DNA of 51,415 nucleotides, taken from NCBI GenBank assembly GCA_017622135.1, contig JAGARR010000034.1, positions 1 through 51,415 on the forward strand, given 5' to 3'. This DNA comes from Spirochaetaceae bacterium (GTDB lineage: Bacteria > Spirochaetota > Spirochaetia > Treponematales > Treponemataceae). The notes beneath the pieces were generated by a model. That model saw only the letters and a program-made list of their open reading frames with translations, did no database searches and was not told the DNA's origin. Below, piece by piece: positions 1 through 8,779 of this stretch; within the stretch, counting starts at the first letter, position 1, and each line of letters starts with the position of its first letter. The translations under genes and the position numbers were made by a program.

Positions 1-85
1 AAAATACACCAGGATTGTCAAGGCTGACGTTTCCATGGAATGGACAAGCTTTGACGAAGGCTTTGCAGACACCAGTCAGCTGCCC

Positions 86-748
86 CTACCGTCGTGCCAT
101 AAGACCGGAGCTAATGCGGGAGCCGATGAATTGAATCACCTCCACCATAATCAGGATGATGATGACGGCGGGAATCATCACCAGGGGCTGGTTCCGCTGG
201 TAGCCGTATCGGATGGCCAGGTCTCCCAAACCGCCGCCGCCGATGGCACCAGACATGGCGGAATAGCCAATGAGGTTGATGATGGTGAGGGTAACGCCAG
301 ACACCAGAGAGGGCAGTGCCTCCGGCAACAGCACCTTCAGGATGATCTGGGTGTGGGTGGAGCCCATGGAACGGGCTGCCTGCACCACACCGGGATCCAC
401 CTCCTTCAGTGCCGTCTCGATGATGCGGGCCACAAAGGGAGCGGCGGCGATGGACAAGGGAACAATGGTGGCGGCCGTACCGATGCTAGTGCCGATGATG
501 AGCCGAGACAGGGGGAACAGCAGGATCATCAGAATCATGAAGGGAAAGGATCGCAGGGCATTGACAATGCGAGTCAGCACCTGATACAGCACCGGCCGTG
601 GCGTGATGCCCGTAACAGGATCAGTGACGCACAACAGGATTCCCAGGGGCAATCCCAATATCAGGGAAAAAACGGTGGAGGCCAGCACCATGGCCAGGGT
701 TTGCAGGGTGGCGGGCCACACCAAAGACATTATGGTAGAAAAACTCAT
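86..748 (-). CDS. metI: D-methionine-type ABC transporter permease
   Basis: Inner-membrane permease of 220 aa, the usual MetI length, and hydrophobic throughout with about five membrane segments. A typical EAA coupling loop (VQAARSMGSTHTQ, about residues 122-146) should contact the MetN ATPase. The ATG at 748 has a clear AGAGGAG ribosome site a few bases upstream. It lies 62 nt downstream of metN on the same strand, so the two form an operon. The substrate-binding lipoprotein (MetQ) is not in the window; it could lie beyond the left edge, downstream in this operon. The family imports methionine, but related Met-type systems take other small substrates, so substrate is inferred. Confidence 0.93.
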   Translation of the reverse strand: MSFSTIMSLVWPATLQTLAMVLASTVFSLILGLPLGILLCVTDPVTGITPRPVLYQVLTRIVNALRSFPFMILMILLFPLSRLIIGTSIGTAATIVPLSIAAAPFVARIIETALKEVDPGVVQAARSMGSTHTQIILKVLLPEALPSLVSGVTLTIINLIGYSAMSGAIGGGGLGDLAIRYGYQRNQPLVMIPAVIIILIMVEVIQFIGSRISSGLMARR

Positions 749-810
749 AGAAACTCCTCTTTCATCTGAACTGACGGGAACCTCGGCGGGGACATCAAAA
801 TCCGGCTTGC

Positions 811-1887
811 CTAGGCCTCCTCCACTATGACCCCCTGCTGACGCAGGTACTCCAGAGCTGCAGCCAACTCTTCACTGTCTCCGTGCAGATCTACCACGAG
901 GGTACCCACGTCACGGGGCTGATCAGGGGCGGTATGGTTGCCGCCAATATGCTGGATGCCTCCCGCCCGAATATTGAATTCCACCTGGAACTTGTGGGCC
1001 AGCTTGCTCAGCACTGGTTCGCCAGTGAGCTGGTTTACAAAGCGAAGAATATACTTTCCGCCCTCAGAAGACCAACGGACAAGGCCCTGGACATGCTCCT
1101 GCAGCCCAGCGACTGATTCCGTCTCCTCGGCATCCATGGTTCCCAGGTTAGACAAGAAATCCTTGGTGACCGGAGACTGGGGGCGGGAGAAAATTTGGGA
1201 GACGGAGCCTTCCTCCACCACCTTGCCAGCATCAAGCACCGCCACATAATCGCAGGCATCACGAACCACCTCCATCTGGTGGGTGATCATCACCACCGTC
1301 AGCTTCATCTTCTGCTGAATCTCACGAATCAGGGCCAAAATGGACCGAGTGGTCTGGGGATCCAAGGCGCTGGTAGCCTCGTCGCAAAAGAGGATGTCGG
1401 GATTGTTGGCCAGAGCCCGGGCTATGGCAATGCGCTGCTTCTGGCCACCAGAAAGCTGGCTGATGGGAGCGTTGGCCCGGTCGGCAAGGCCCACCAGCTC
1501 CAGCAGCTCTGCCACCCGCCGCTTTATCTGGTCCTTGGGGGTGCCGCAAATTTCCAGGGGGTAGGCCACATTCCGGGCGGCAGTACGGGAGGAGAAAAGA
1601 TTGAAGCTCTGGAAGATCATTCCGATGCGACGGCGGCGCTGAATCAGTGCCTCACCCTTCAAGCTGTCCACCTGCTGATCGTCATAGCAGACAGAACCTG
1701 AGTCGGGCTGCTCCAAGAGACTGATGAGACGAACAAGGGTGGACTTGCCAGCACCACTCTTTCCGATGATGCCGTAGATGCTGTTGGAGGGAATGGTGAG
1801 GCTCACGTCCCTCACCGCATGGACATCCTGTGCGGCAGCGGAGGCCGCCGGATAGGTGCGAACAAGATTTTTCAAAGTAATCTGCAC
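811..1887 (-). CDS. metN: Methionine-type ABC transporter ATPase with NIL domain
   Basis: ATPase of 358 aa that energises MetI. Visible motifs are Walker A GKSGAGKST (42-50), Q-loop Q93, signature LSGGQ (145-149), Walker B ILFCDE (165-170) and H-loop H203. The C-terminal ~90 residues (about 265-355) fit the NIL domain, which in MetN binds methionine and trans-inhibits transport. The start codon is GTG at 1887, chosen because AGGCGGTG lies just upstream and homology begins there. A strong promoter (TTGATT-N17-TATAAT) precedes it with a ~22-nt leader. I see no SAM riboswitch or T-box, so control is probably at the protein level. Confidence 0.95.
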   Translation of the reverse strand: MQITLKNLVRTYPAASAAAQDVHAVRDVSLTIPSNSIYGIIGKSGAGKSTLVRLISLLEQPDSGSVCYDDQQVDSLKGEALIQRRRRIGMIFQSFNLFSSRTAARNVAYPLEICGTPKDQIKRRVAELLELVGLADRANAPISQLSGGQKQRIAIARALANNPDILFCDEATSALDPQTTRSILALIREIQQKMKLTVVMITHQMEVVRDACDYVAVLDAGKVVEEGSVSQIFSRPQSPVTKDFLSNLGTMDAEETESVAGLQEHVQGLVRWSSEGGKYILRFVNQLTGEPVLSKLAHKFQVEFNIRAGGIQHIGGNHTAPDQPRDVGTLVVDLHGDSEELAAALEYLRQQGVIVEEA

Positions 1888-1915
1888 AAGACACCGCCTT
1901 TAAATTAGTGGGTAA

Positions 1916-1944
1916 ATTATACTTAATGGAAGGAATTAAATCAA
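1916..1944 (-). promoter_or_regulatory. Promoter of metN-metI
   Basis: On the minus strand -35 TTGATT (1944-1939) and a perfect -10 TATAAT (1921-1916) are separated by 17 nt. Expected transcription start is near 1909, giving a leader of about 22 nt before the GTG start. Confidence 0.7.
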
Positions 1945-1960
1945 TGTAGAGAAAAATACG

Positions 1961-1990
1961 AAAAAACAGCCGGGCTTGAAACCCGGCCGC
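1961..1990 (-). terminator. Rho-independent terminator after tpiA
   Basis: Read on the minus strand, a GCCGGG/CCCGGC stem with a 7-nt loop is followed by TGTTTTTTCG. It starts about a dozen nucleotides after the tpiA stop codon and separates tpiA from the metN promoter. Confidence 0.85.
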
Positions 1991-2001
1991 TACAGTCGTA
2001 A

Positions 2002-2751
2002 TTAGTAGGTCTTGCAGATGGGCTCGAAGGTCTCAACCTTCAGGGCTGCTCCACCGATGAGACCACCGTCGATATCGGGCTGGGCCAGAAGTGCGGCAGC
2101 GTTTCCGGCATTCATGGAACCACCGTACTGGATGGTGGTGGCATCCGCCACGTCCTTGCCGAACATATCCACCAGCACCCCGCGGGTAAACTTATGGATT
2201 GCCTGGGCATCCTCAGGAGTGGCAGTCTTTCCAGTGCCGATGGCCCAAACAGGCTCATAGGCGATGGTAACCTTTGCCATCTGGGAGGCAGTAACACCCT
2301 CCAGCCCCTTGCGGGTTTGTTCCTCACAAACAGCCTCGGCCTTGCCAGCCTCACGCTCCTCCAGAAGCTCACCGATGCAGAGCACCACATCCAGTCCCTC
2401 TTCCAGAGCCAGCTTCACCTTCTTGTTGATCATGGAGTCGTCTTCCTTGTAGATGTGACGACGCTCGGAGTGGCCAAGAATCACCACCTGCACTCCAAGA
2501 TCCTTCAGCATGGCAACGGAAACCTCTCCGGTGTGGGCACCAGAAACCTCTGTGGACATGTTCTGGGCACCCAGCAGGATGTTGGAGCCCTTCACCACCT
2601 GGGAAACGGCGTCAAGGTTGGTAAAGGAGGGAGCGATCATGTACTTGTTCTTTCCGTCCTTTAGAGCCTCCACCAGCCCCTTGGCCAGCTCCACGGCCTC
2701 ACCCTTCACCTTGTTCATCTTCCAGTTGCCGGCAATGTAGTATTGTCTCAT
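2002..2751 (-). CDS. tpiA: Triosephosphate isomerase
   Basis: Glycolytic enzyme interconverting dihydroxyacetone phosphate and glyceraldehyde 3-phosphate. It has 249 aa, the usual length. Catalytic residues are present: Lys11 in NWKMNK, His94 in GHSERR and Glu166 in the signature YEPVWAIGTGKT. The ATG at 2751 is preferred over an in-frame ATG at 2781, because GGAG lies 7 nt upstream of 2751 and the upstream ATG overlaps the -10 element. It has its own promoter and terminator and so appears monocistronic. Confidence 0.97.
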   Translation of the reverse strand: MRQYYIAGNWKMNKVKGEAVELAKGLVEALKDGKNKYMIAPSFTNLDAVSQVVKGSNILLGAQNMSTEVSGAHTGEVSVAMLKDLGVQVVILGHSERRHIYKEDDSMINKKVKLALEEGLDVVLCIGELLEEREAGKAEAVCEEQTRKGLEGVTASQMAKVTIAYEPVWAIGTGKTATPEDAQAIHKFTRGVLVDMFGKDVADATTIQYGGSMNAGNAAALLAQPDIDGGLIGGAALKVETFEPICKTY

Positions 2752-2772
2752 AGCAAATCTCCTATTAAAACT

Positions 2773-2801
2773 AGTATACATCTATTTTGCCCTTGTGACA
2801 A
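2773..2801 (-). promoter_or_regulatory. Promoter of tpiA
   Basis: -35 TTGTCA (2801-2796), 17-nt spacer, -10 TATACT (2778-2773) on the minus strand. The predicted start leaves a ~16-nt leader containing the ribosome binding site. Confidence 0.7.
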
Positions 2802-2878
2802 TGGAGGAAGGGGCCGAAAAGAGAATGAAGAAAATCAAAGGATGTCGCACCTGGAATACACGGAAATGAAGCCACAAA

Positions 2879-4786
2879 TCAATCCAAGAACTGGTTGTAT
2901 TCCGCCAAGGCGGCCAGCAGCTTCTGGTACAGGATTCGGCTCTTCTCCAGGCTAGCCCGCCAAGGATTCGGGGAAAAGCTGGTTTCTGCGTATAGCTTTT
3001 CCAGCTGCTTTTGGGTGGGAAAGGCCAGGGACGCAGCATCATGGAAGGAGCTGGAAAGGAGGCTGTGGTCAATGGCCGCCAGCTGGGAGCTCACCCTACC
3101 GTAGGCAGCCTCAAAGGTGGGGCCATCCTGCAGGGCCAGGGTATCGCGGCACAAGCCCATGCCACGGCGGGCCGTCTTGTACAACTGGTGAAGCCCCTCC
3201 TGCAAATCCATTCTGGCACTGCGGAACTGGGCTGTCACTTGGTCTAATTTTTTCTGGAAGCTGGCTCTGGCTGTCTCCTGACGGCCATCGAATTCCTCAC
3301 GCTGCTGGAGTCGTGGTGGCTGGGCAAGGAATTCATCCAAGGGGAAGTGGCCTATGCCAGGAATGGACAGGCTTTCTGGTGTAAGGGAATAGGTCTTTAC
3401 CTCCGGGTGGGCCGCCACCTTGCTCTCGAACCACCAGGCATACAGCTCCATCCGCTGATCGGTGAGGACAGGCTGGCCGGAATAGGATGTCTTGAAGGTG
3501 GTGGCGGCGGAAAAAAGGGCAGCTGTCTGGGACTGCTGGCTGGGATTCAACCGGGTGGAGGACAGGTGGGTCTTTTCCTCAAAGGTGCTGCCCCTGGCAT
3601 GGGTACGCTTGCCGGGAAAGGACAGGTCCACGGCAGCCAGAAAGATGCGGTGGCAGCCACAGAGACGAGCCAGCCCCCAGGCACTGGTGGCTACAGAACC
3701 GCCTGCTCCCAAATCTCCCTTGTCAAGGCCACGGGTGGAAAAGAATCTGCCTACAGGATACAGGGAGGAGCAGAGCACAATCTCTCGGCAGGGAAAACGG
3801 AACACAGCAGGATAGGCCGCCACCTCCGTCACCAGCGTTGTCTGGGGAGCAGAGAGGCCGGAAAGATGGCGGGCGTTCCAGTACTGGGGGTCAGAAAGCA
3901 CCACAAAGTCTGGCTCCACCCCCACTCGCAGGCAGGAGCGCAGGGCCGTATCCACGGCAATCACTAGGCTCCGCTCCTTGATGGCTGCCAGATGGGGAAG
4001 AATCATGTCAAGGGAAGGCCCCGCACCGACCACACAGGCATCAAGATTCCAGCCCACATTCTCGTATCGAGCTACGGCATCACACTCCGCCAAAAAATGG
4101 AGGTTGCGGCAGCTGTTCCTCAGCCAGAGCCGCCCGAATTTCTCCAAGGTCCTGCCGTTTATGTCGTCCTTCTCCAGATTCCGCTGGATGAGGGTCTGCA
4201 ATCCGTCAAAATACGGCTGCTGGTGGCAGGTATGAGCCTTGTTCCAGATGATGTGGCACTTGTTCAATCCAAAGCTTTCCAGCACTCCCAGCACCGACTG
4301 ATGGGAAGCCCCCACCAGCAGGGCGAAGCGCTCCAAGTTGAACACACTCTCGAAATCCACGCTCCACAGGGCAGCTGCCAGGCAGCCCACATCAGGCTCC
4401 ACCAGCACCAGCCCAGCGGGACTGCGATGATCCTGAGCCTGCATTCGGCGGGTGAGGGCTTGAACGCCATATCCCAAACCAAATCCCATGAAGACTGGCA
4501 CAGTGCTGTCTGACTCCAGCTCTTGGAGCAAGGATTCAGCCAACCGCCCGGCTTCCTTCACCGGATCATAGCGGGAGTGGAGGGAAGGCTCCGCCGTCCA
4601 GTCCCCGCTTCTGGCACGCACCAGCTTCCAGCCACAGGAAAACTCAGGGCCGAAATCGCCGCTACCATCAGAATCTGACATCATGGCAGTCTCCACGGCG
4701 GTGGACAGGTCGGCCTCCAACAACTGGTACAGATGGGGGAACCGCTCCTTCAGGAGGGACAGGTTCTTATTCCAGATAGAATTCAA
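2879..4786 (-). CDS. DUF115 (MptE/Maf-like) protein
   Basis: Protein of 635 aa. The central part carries the family's VVGAGPSLD nucleotide-binding-type motif (252-260), followed by DTALRSCLRVGVEPDF-like and LGAGGSVATSAWGLAR segments typical of DUF115, a family related to 6-hydroxymethylpterin diphosphokinase MptE and to motility-associated (Maf) glycosyltransferases. The N-terminal 250 and C-terminal ~150 residues are helical and not recognised. The start is a TTG at 4786, 20 nt inside the 3' end of ftsI in another frame, with GGAGGG 8 nt upstream; this implies translational coupling to ftsI. In spirochaetes a role in flagellin or envelope glycosylation is plausible, but substrate cannot be read from sequence. 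Confidence 0.82.
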   Translation of the reverse strand: MNSIWNKNLSLLKERFPHLYQLLEADLSTAVETAMMSDSDGSGDFGPEFSCGWKLVRARSGDWTAEPSLHSRYDPVKEAGRLAESLLQELESDSTVPVFMGFGLGYGVQALTRRMQAQDHRSPAGLVLVEPDVGCLAAALWSVDFESVFNLERFALLVGASHQSVLGVLESFGLNKCHIIWNKAHTCHQQPYFDGLQTLIQRNLEKDDINGRTLEKFGRLWLRNSCRNLHFLAECDAVARYENVGWNLDACVVGAGPSLDMILPHLAAIKERSLVIAVDTALRSCLRVGVEPDFVVLSDPQYWNARHLSGLSAPQTTLVTEVAAYPAVFRFPCREIVLCSSLYPVGRFFSTRGLDKGDLGAGGSVATSAWGLARLCGCHRIFLAAVDLSFPGKRTHARGSTFEEKTHLSSTRLNPSQQSQTAALFSAATTFKTSYSGQPVLTDQRMELYAWWFESKVAAHPEVKTYSLTPESLSIPGIGHFPLDEFLAQPPRLQQREEFDGRQETARASFQKKLDQVTAQFRSARMDLQEGLHQLYKTARRGMGLCRDTLALQDGPTFEAAYGRVSSQLAAIDHSLLSSSFHDAASLAFPTQKQLEKLYAETSFSPNPWRASLEKSRILYQKLLAALAEYNQFLD

Positions 4787-6632
4787 TGGTCATGCCCTCC
4801 GTCACAGGGGTACCCACCGGGGGATTTTGGGATACCACGTAGCCATCACCATAGATAACCACATTCAAGTCATCCCGCACCAGCAGAGCGGTAAGATTCC
4901 GCTTAGGGATGCCGGTAAAATCTGGCAGAACCCCCAAAATTTCTGGCAGGGTTCCGGCGGGAACCGAAATAAGACCGGAATGGGCAAGGCTGGCGGCACC
5001 CTCACGGGACAACCCAAGGTGGTCTATAATCACATCGGCCGCCTCAGCTACCACTGGAGCCACGATGCGTCCAGCGTAGGTCTCTCCCTTGGCCTTGGTG
5101 ATGACAATGTACAGGATAATCTGGGGATCCTCCGCGGGGAACACGGCGATACAGTTGGAGATAAAGTCTGTGTCGCTGTAGCCGCCGGTGGTGGTGTCTA
5201 TCATCTGGGCAGTTCCCGTCTTGACACCGATGGAAATGTCCCCCAAGGCGGCACGATGGCCAGTTCCCACCTGGGCGGTGGACTTCATGCACTCGAGGAT
5301 ATAGGCGGCAGTGGCCTCGGTAAAGACTCGAGTTCCAGCCTTGGGACTGTGAACCAACACATCCTTGTTGTCACGGTCGGTAATGCGGGACACGACGGAA
5401 AGCTCCAAGGGCACCCCTCTGTTGGTGATGGCAGTGGTGGCACGAACCATCTGCAGGGCGGAGACACTGATTTCCTGCCCAATGGAGATGGTGGGCTTGG
5501 AGCGTCCGGACCACAGCTTGTCGGAGGGGGACTTCACCAGTCCCGCAGTCTCACCCGGCAGGTTCACCCCAGTTTTGGAGCCAAAGCCCAGCTCCCGCAG
5601 CTTGTTGATGAAGAACTCCGAGTTCATCTTGGCACTCATCTGGGCCAGGGCATCGTTGCAGGAGTACTGGAGGGCCTGCTCCGCCGTAATGGGGCCGTGG
5701 CGGTCAAGGCAGGTGATGCGAACCCGCTCCCCGTTGGCGGTGCTGACATCATAGCTGCCGTCACAGACAAAGGTTTCGTTGCGGGAGATGAGACCGGCAT
5801 CAAAGAAGGAGGCCACGGAGAAGACCTTAAATACGGAGCCAGGCTCGTAGGCCATCACCGCAGGCCGATCCTGCCGCTGCTCCACGGTGGAGGTGCGGTA
5901 CTGGTTCAAATCCACCGAGGGAAGCGATATATAGGAAAGAATCTCCCCGGTCTTGCCGTGGGCCGCCACCATCATGACACTCTCCGCCTGGGTGGACTCC
6001 ATGGCATTCAGGGCAATCTTCTCCAGCTTGTACTGGAGGTTGGCATCGATGGTCAGATACACGTTCTGTCCGTCCCGCACCTCCTCTGGATTGGGACTCA
6101 GTTTGGGAGCCAGATCCCGCTGCATGGAATACTCGATACCGGCCAATCCTTCACCATCGTCACCCATAAAGCCGATGAGCTGGGCAGCCAGATCATTCTC
6201 AGGATAAACGCGGCCGGGAATCTTGTCGAACCGGAGTCCGGTCAACTTGTTTTGGCTTATCAGCTCCTTCAGGATACTGTATTGCGCCTCGTCCAGGTGC
6301 TTCTTCAAATAGAACACCCGAGATGAGTCACGGATGGACTGGGCAATCAGGTTCGGCTCCATCTGCAGCACCGAAGCCAGCACCTCCGCCGTCAGCTCCA
6401 CCTGATGTACAGCCGAGGGAGTGACGGAAAGATGGTAGAAATTGGTGGACACCGCCAGGGGCTTTCCATTCCTGTCTACAATGGTTCCCCTCACCAGCTC
6501 GTTGCTGCGGGAAACTGACTGGGGAACATCCTTCACCGCAAGACTTCCGTAGACAGCGATGATATATACTGCCAGCATGCCTGTGAGGATAGCAAATACA
6601 AGAAATCGTTTTCGGGATATGAATTCGCTCAT
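4767..6632 (-). CDS. ftsI: Peptidoglycan transpeptidase FtsI (class B PBP) with PASTA domain
   Basis: Class B penicillin-binding protein of 621 aa. There is one N-terminal membrane anchor (about 10-30), a dimerisation domain (about 45-190) and a transpeptidase with all three motifs: SVFK with Ser266/Lys269, SCN (324-326) and KTG (471-473). A single PASTA domain ends the protein (about 565-621). It cross-links septal or cylindrical peptidoglycan in the periplasm. Its ATG overlaps the lepB stop (ATGA), and its 3' end overlaps the DUF115 start, so lepB-ftsI-DUF115 is one coupled operon. FtsI versus an elongation PBP2 is not fully settled, but domain order favours FtsI/PbpB. Confidence 0.92.
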   Translation of the reverse strand: MSEFISRKRFLVFAILTGMLAVYIIAVYGSLAVKDVPQSVSRSNELVRGTIVDRNGKPLAVSTNFYHLSVTPSAVHQVELTAEVLASVLQMEPNLIAQSIRDSSRVFYLKKHLDEAQYSILKELISQNKLTGLRFDKIPGRVYPENDLAAQLIGFMGDDGEGLAGIEYSMQRDLAPKLSPNPEEVRDGQNVYLTIDANLQYKLEKIALNAMESTQAESVMMVAAHGKTGEILSYISLPSVDLNQYRTSTVEQRQDRPAVMAYEPGSVFKVFSVASFFDAGLISRNETFVCDGSYDVSTANGERVRITCLDRHGPITAEQALQYSCNDALAQMSAKMNSEFFINKLRELGFGSKTGVNLPGETAGLVKSPSDKLWSGRSKPTISIGQEISVSALQMVRATTAITNRGVPLELSVVSRITDRDNKDVLVHSPKAGTRVFTEATAAYILECMKSTAQVGTGHRAALGDISIGVKTGTAQMIDTTTGGYSDTDFISNCIAVFPAEDPQIILYIVITKAKGETYAGRIVAPVVAEAADVIIDHLGLSREGAASLAHSGLISVPAGTLPEILGVLPDFTGIPKRNLTALLVRDDLNVVIYGDGYVVSQNPPVGTPVTEGMTIEFYLE

Positions 6633-7204
6633 CTTGTCACAATCCTTCCCAGAACATTTTCTATCGGCACAAAGCCATAGTCCCTGGAATCAACGGAATC
6701 CTGATAATTGTCCCCAACTGCCAGAATCATTCCCGGTGGAACCTGCCGATTGTGCTTTAGCTTCTGGTACTGGGCTTCTGTCAAGGGTATTTTTTTTTCA
6801 TTCACATTGAGACTATATCCGAAACCAGTGGAAAAATCTAGACGGTCCCCCGCCACTGCCACGCAACGCTTGATGACCGCACGATTGTTGTAGAAGTACA
6901 GCACCACATCATCCCGCTGGGGCTCGCTCCACTGCACCAGCAGACGGTCTCCCAAGGGCTCTACCAGTCCGTAAGCCAGTTTGCTGACCAACACCTGACT
7001 CTTGTCTGCCACCGCTGGCTCCATGGAGGTGCCTTCCACCCGGAGTATGTCCAAGCAAAAAAGCTTTATGGCCACTCCCAGAACCAATCCCACCAGCACA
7101 AAAACCACCAGTCCGGGGCCTTTTGCCCGCGTCGGTTCCGTGCCGAAGGAATCCTTAGTTTTTTTTGATTCGGGGATTGCTCCCTTTTTTTCAACTTCCA
7201 TCAC
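6629..7204 (-). CDS. lepB: Signal peptidase I
   Basis: Membrane serine protease that removes signal peptides from exported proteins. It has 191 aa, with one membrane segment (about 31-50) after a charged cytoplasmic tail. Catalytic Ser60 lies in VEGTSMEP and general base Lys112 in AVIKRCVAVAGD; box E is GDNYQDSVDSRDYG (164-177). Either GTG 7204 or ATG 7201 can be the start. No ribosome binding site precedes either; instead a promoter (TCGACA-N17-TAGAAT) ends 5 nt before the GTG, so the message may be leaderless. It is first gene of the lepB-ftsI-DUF115 operon. Confidence 0.93.
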   Translation of the reverse strand: MMEVEKKGAIPESKKTKDSFGTEPTRAKGPGLVVFVLVGLVLGVAIKLFCLDILRVEGTSMEPAVADKSQVLVSKLAYGLVEPLGDRLLVQWSEPQRDDVVLYFYNNRAVIKRCVAVAGDRLDFSTGFGYSLNVNEKKIPLTEAQYQKLKHNRQVPPGMILAVGDNYQDSVDSRDYGFVPIENVLGRIVTR

Positions 7205-7209
7205 TTTAT

Positions 7210-7238
7210 ATTCTAATATGGCATTTATTTTATGTCGA
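7210..7238 (-). promoter_or_regulatory. Promoter of lepB-ftsI-DUF115 (leaderless type)
   Basis: -35 TCGACA (7238-7233), 17-nt spacer and -10 TAGAAT (7215-7210) on the minus strand. The -10 ends 5 nt before the GTG at 7204, so transcription would begin at or next to the start codon. Confidence 0.55.
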
Positions 7239-7248
7239 TAGAAGGAAT

Positions 7249-8490
7249 ATGGAAATCATCACCTACATGGACAACCGCAAGACAAGCTTTCGCCCCCAAG
7301 CAAAGCTTGTCCGCAAGCAGGAAAACGCCCGCCGAAAACAGGCCCACAGGAAATTTAGCTTTCCTACAAAAGAACTCAATCTCTACCGTTCTCAGCCTGC
7401 AGGAGGCTTTGCCGCCGCCATCCATGAGAGGAACCAAGAATTCATAGCAAGAACTCGGGAAAATTCCCGGACCATTCTCTGGTATGTCACCCACCGGTTC
7501 TTCCGCATCCTGCTGCTGGTGATGATGGTGGTGACAGGCGTTGTCCTCTCCGCCGGAATGCTGAGTCTGTACCAATACCTCTCCAGTCTTTCCCGTCCCG
7601 TAGTACTTCCCTTCCTGCCGGCAGAGGAATTGGAGATTCTTGACAGTGCCATGTCCCGCTTTGCCCTCATGAGCGACAGCGAAGTGGATGACCTAGGCAA
7701 TATCCTCATCGATGGCAAGGAAATCGCACTGGAGAACCTGACCTTCAGCGATCCGGTCACCTTCCAGAACTACACAGTGCAGAGCGGGGACACCATCTCC
7801 GGCATCACCTATAGATTCGGCCTCACCAACATATCTACCCTCATCGCCGTCAACGACATCGGCAATGTGCGGCAGCTGCGCTCAGGCCAGAAGCTTCGGA
7901 TTCCCTCGGTGGACGGTCTGCTCCACAATGTGGCAGCCAACGAGACCCTGGAGGGGCTTTCCGCCCGCTACAGGGTGGCGGTGGAGGATATCCTCGATGT
8001 GAACGACCTGGAATCCGCCAATCTCACCACAGGCCAGCAGCTGTTCATCCCCGGTGCCAAGCTGGATGCCAAGACTCTGCAGAATGCTATGGGCGAGCTG
8101 TTCATCTGGCCCCTCAGCGGCTCCTACCGCATCACCTCCCGGTTCGGCTACCGCCTGGATCCCTTTACCGGCGTTCCCTCATCCCACACCGGCATCGACC
8201 TAGCCATGCCCCAGGGAACTCCCATCAAGGCTGCCATGAGTGGAAAAATTGCAGTGGTAGGCTATACCAATGTTTACGGAAATTATGTTATAATTGACCA
8301 CGAGAACGGATACCAGACCCTGTATGCCCACCTGCAGAAGCCAGCCCCCGTGAAGAAGGGCCAGCGGGTAGCCCAGGGAACACGGATCGGAGCAGTGGGA
8401 AACACCGGCTATTCCACCGGTCCCCACCTGCACTTTACGGTCTACAAGAACGGTAGGCTTATCGACCCGGAGTCTGTTCTGAGAAAATAG
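7249..8490 (+). CDS. LysM-LysM-M23 peptidoglycan endopeptidase
   Basis: Membrane-anchored cell wall hydrolase of 413 aa. A basic cytoplasmic N-terminus is followed by a membrane segment (about 84-108), two LysM peptidoglycan-binding domains (about 175-218 and 225-268) and a C-terminal M23 domain. The zinc ligands and catalytic residues are intact: SSHTGID (His313, Asp317), His361 and HLHF (His393, His395). The ATG at 7249 was chosen because AAGGA lies immediately upstream, though the spacing is short; ATG 7267 is an alternative. It heads a plus-strand envelope operon diverging from lepB. The likely role is cleaving peptidoglycan cross-links during growth or division. Confidence 0.92.
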   Translation: MEIITYMDNRKTSFRPQAKLVRKQENARRKQAHRKFSFPTKELNLYRSQPAGGFAAAIHERNQEFIARTRENSRTILWYVTHRFFRILLLVMMVVTGVVLSAGMLSLYQYLSSLSRPVVLPFLPAEELEILDSAMSRFALMSDSEVDDLGNILIDGKEIALENLTFSDPVTFQNYTVQSGDTISGITYRFGLTNISTLIAVNDIGNVRQLRSGQKLRIPSVDGLLHNVAANETLEGLSARYRVAVEDILDVNDLESANLTTGQQLFIPGAKLDAKTLQNAMGELFIWPLSGSYRITSRFGYRLDPFTGVPSSHTGIDLAMPQGTPIKAAMSGKIAVVGYTNVYGNYVIIDHENGYQTLYAHLQKPAPVKKGQRVAQGTRIGAVGNTGYSTGPHLHFTVYKNGRLIDPESVLRK

Positions 8491-8519
8491 CCGGATCCAC
8501 GGGGAGTCCGGTTCCTTTT
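8491..8519 (+). terminator. Weak hairpin between the M23 and zinc-ribbon genes
   Basis: A 5-bp CCGGA/TCCGG stem is followed by TTCCTTTT, directly after the M23 stop codon. The short stem suggests partial termination or mRNA end protection inside the operon rather than a full stop. Confidence 0.4.
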
Positions 8520-8533
8520 GGGGAGGATTCACC

Positions 8534-8779
8534 ATGCAGACTGTAGAAGTATGCCTCGGTTGCGGCAGAACCATCAACAGGAGCTATCTGTACTGTCCTT
8601 GGTGCGGCCTGGAAAAAGAGGGGAACCACAGTCCTGAGTCACTGGATCCCGTCTTCCAGAAACTGGAGGCCCTCCAGTACCAGAACAGGATCAAATATAT
8701 AGAAAAACTTGAGGCGAAGCTGGCTAACTTGGAACAAGAGCTGGACAAATTGACCTTGAGTACGGAGTTGCATTCATGA
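8534..8779 (+). CDS. Small zinc-ribbon/coiled-coil protein
   Basis: Protein of 81 aa, not a recognised family. Residues 7-24 hold two paired cysteines (CLGC and CPWC) that form a typical zinc ribbon. The second half (about 43-77) is a charged, leucine-rich helix likely to be a coiled coil. It has no signal peptide, so it is cytoplasmic. GGGGAGG lies 7 nt before the ATG. Its stop overlaps the ATG of the next gene (ATGA), which couples their translation; function may relate to that envelope protein, but nothing in the sequence proves it. Confidence 0.78.
   Translation: MQTVEVCLGCGRTINRSYLYCPWCGLEKEGNHSPESLDPVFQKLEALQYQNRIKYIEKLEAKLANLEQELDKLTLSTELHS

Noticed and set aside
1..36. Possible start of another minus-strand gene downstream of metI (ATG at 36)
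   Set aside because: Only 12 codons are visible and there is no ribosome binding site; metQ could be expected but cannot be supported.
1888..2001. SAM riboswitch or T-box before metN
   Set aside because: The leader is only about 22 nt and the sequence beyond it is the tpiA terminator and the promoter.
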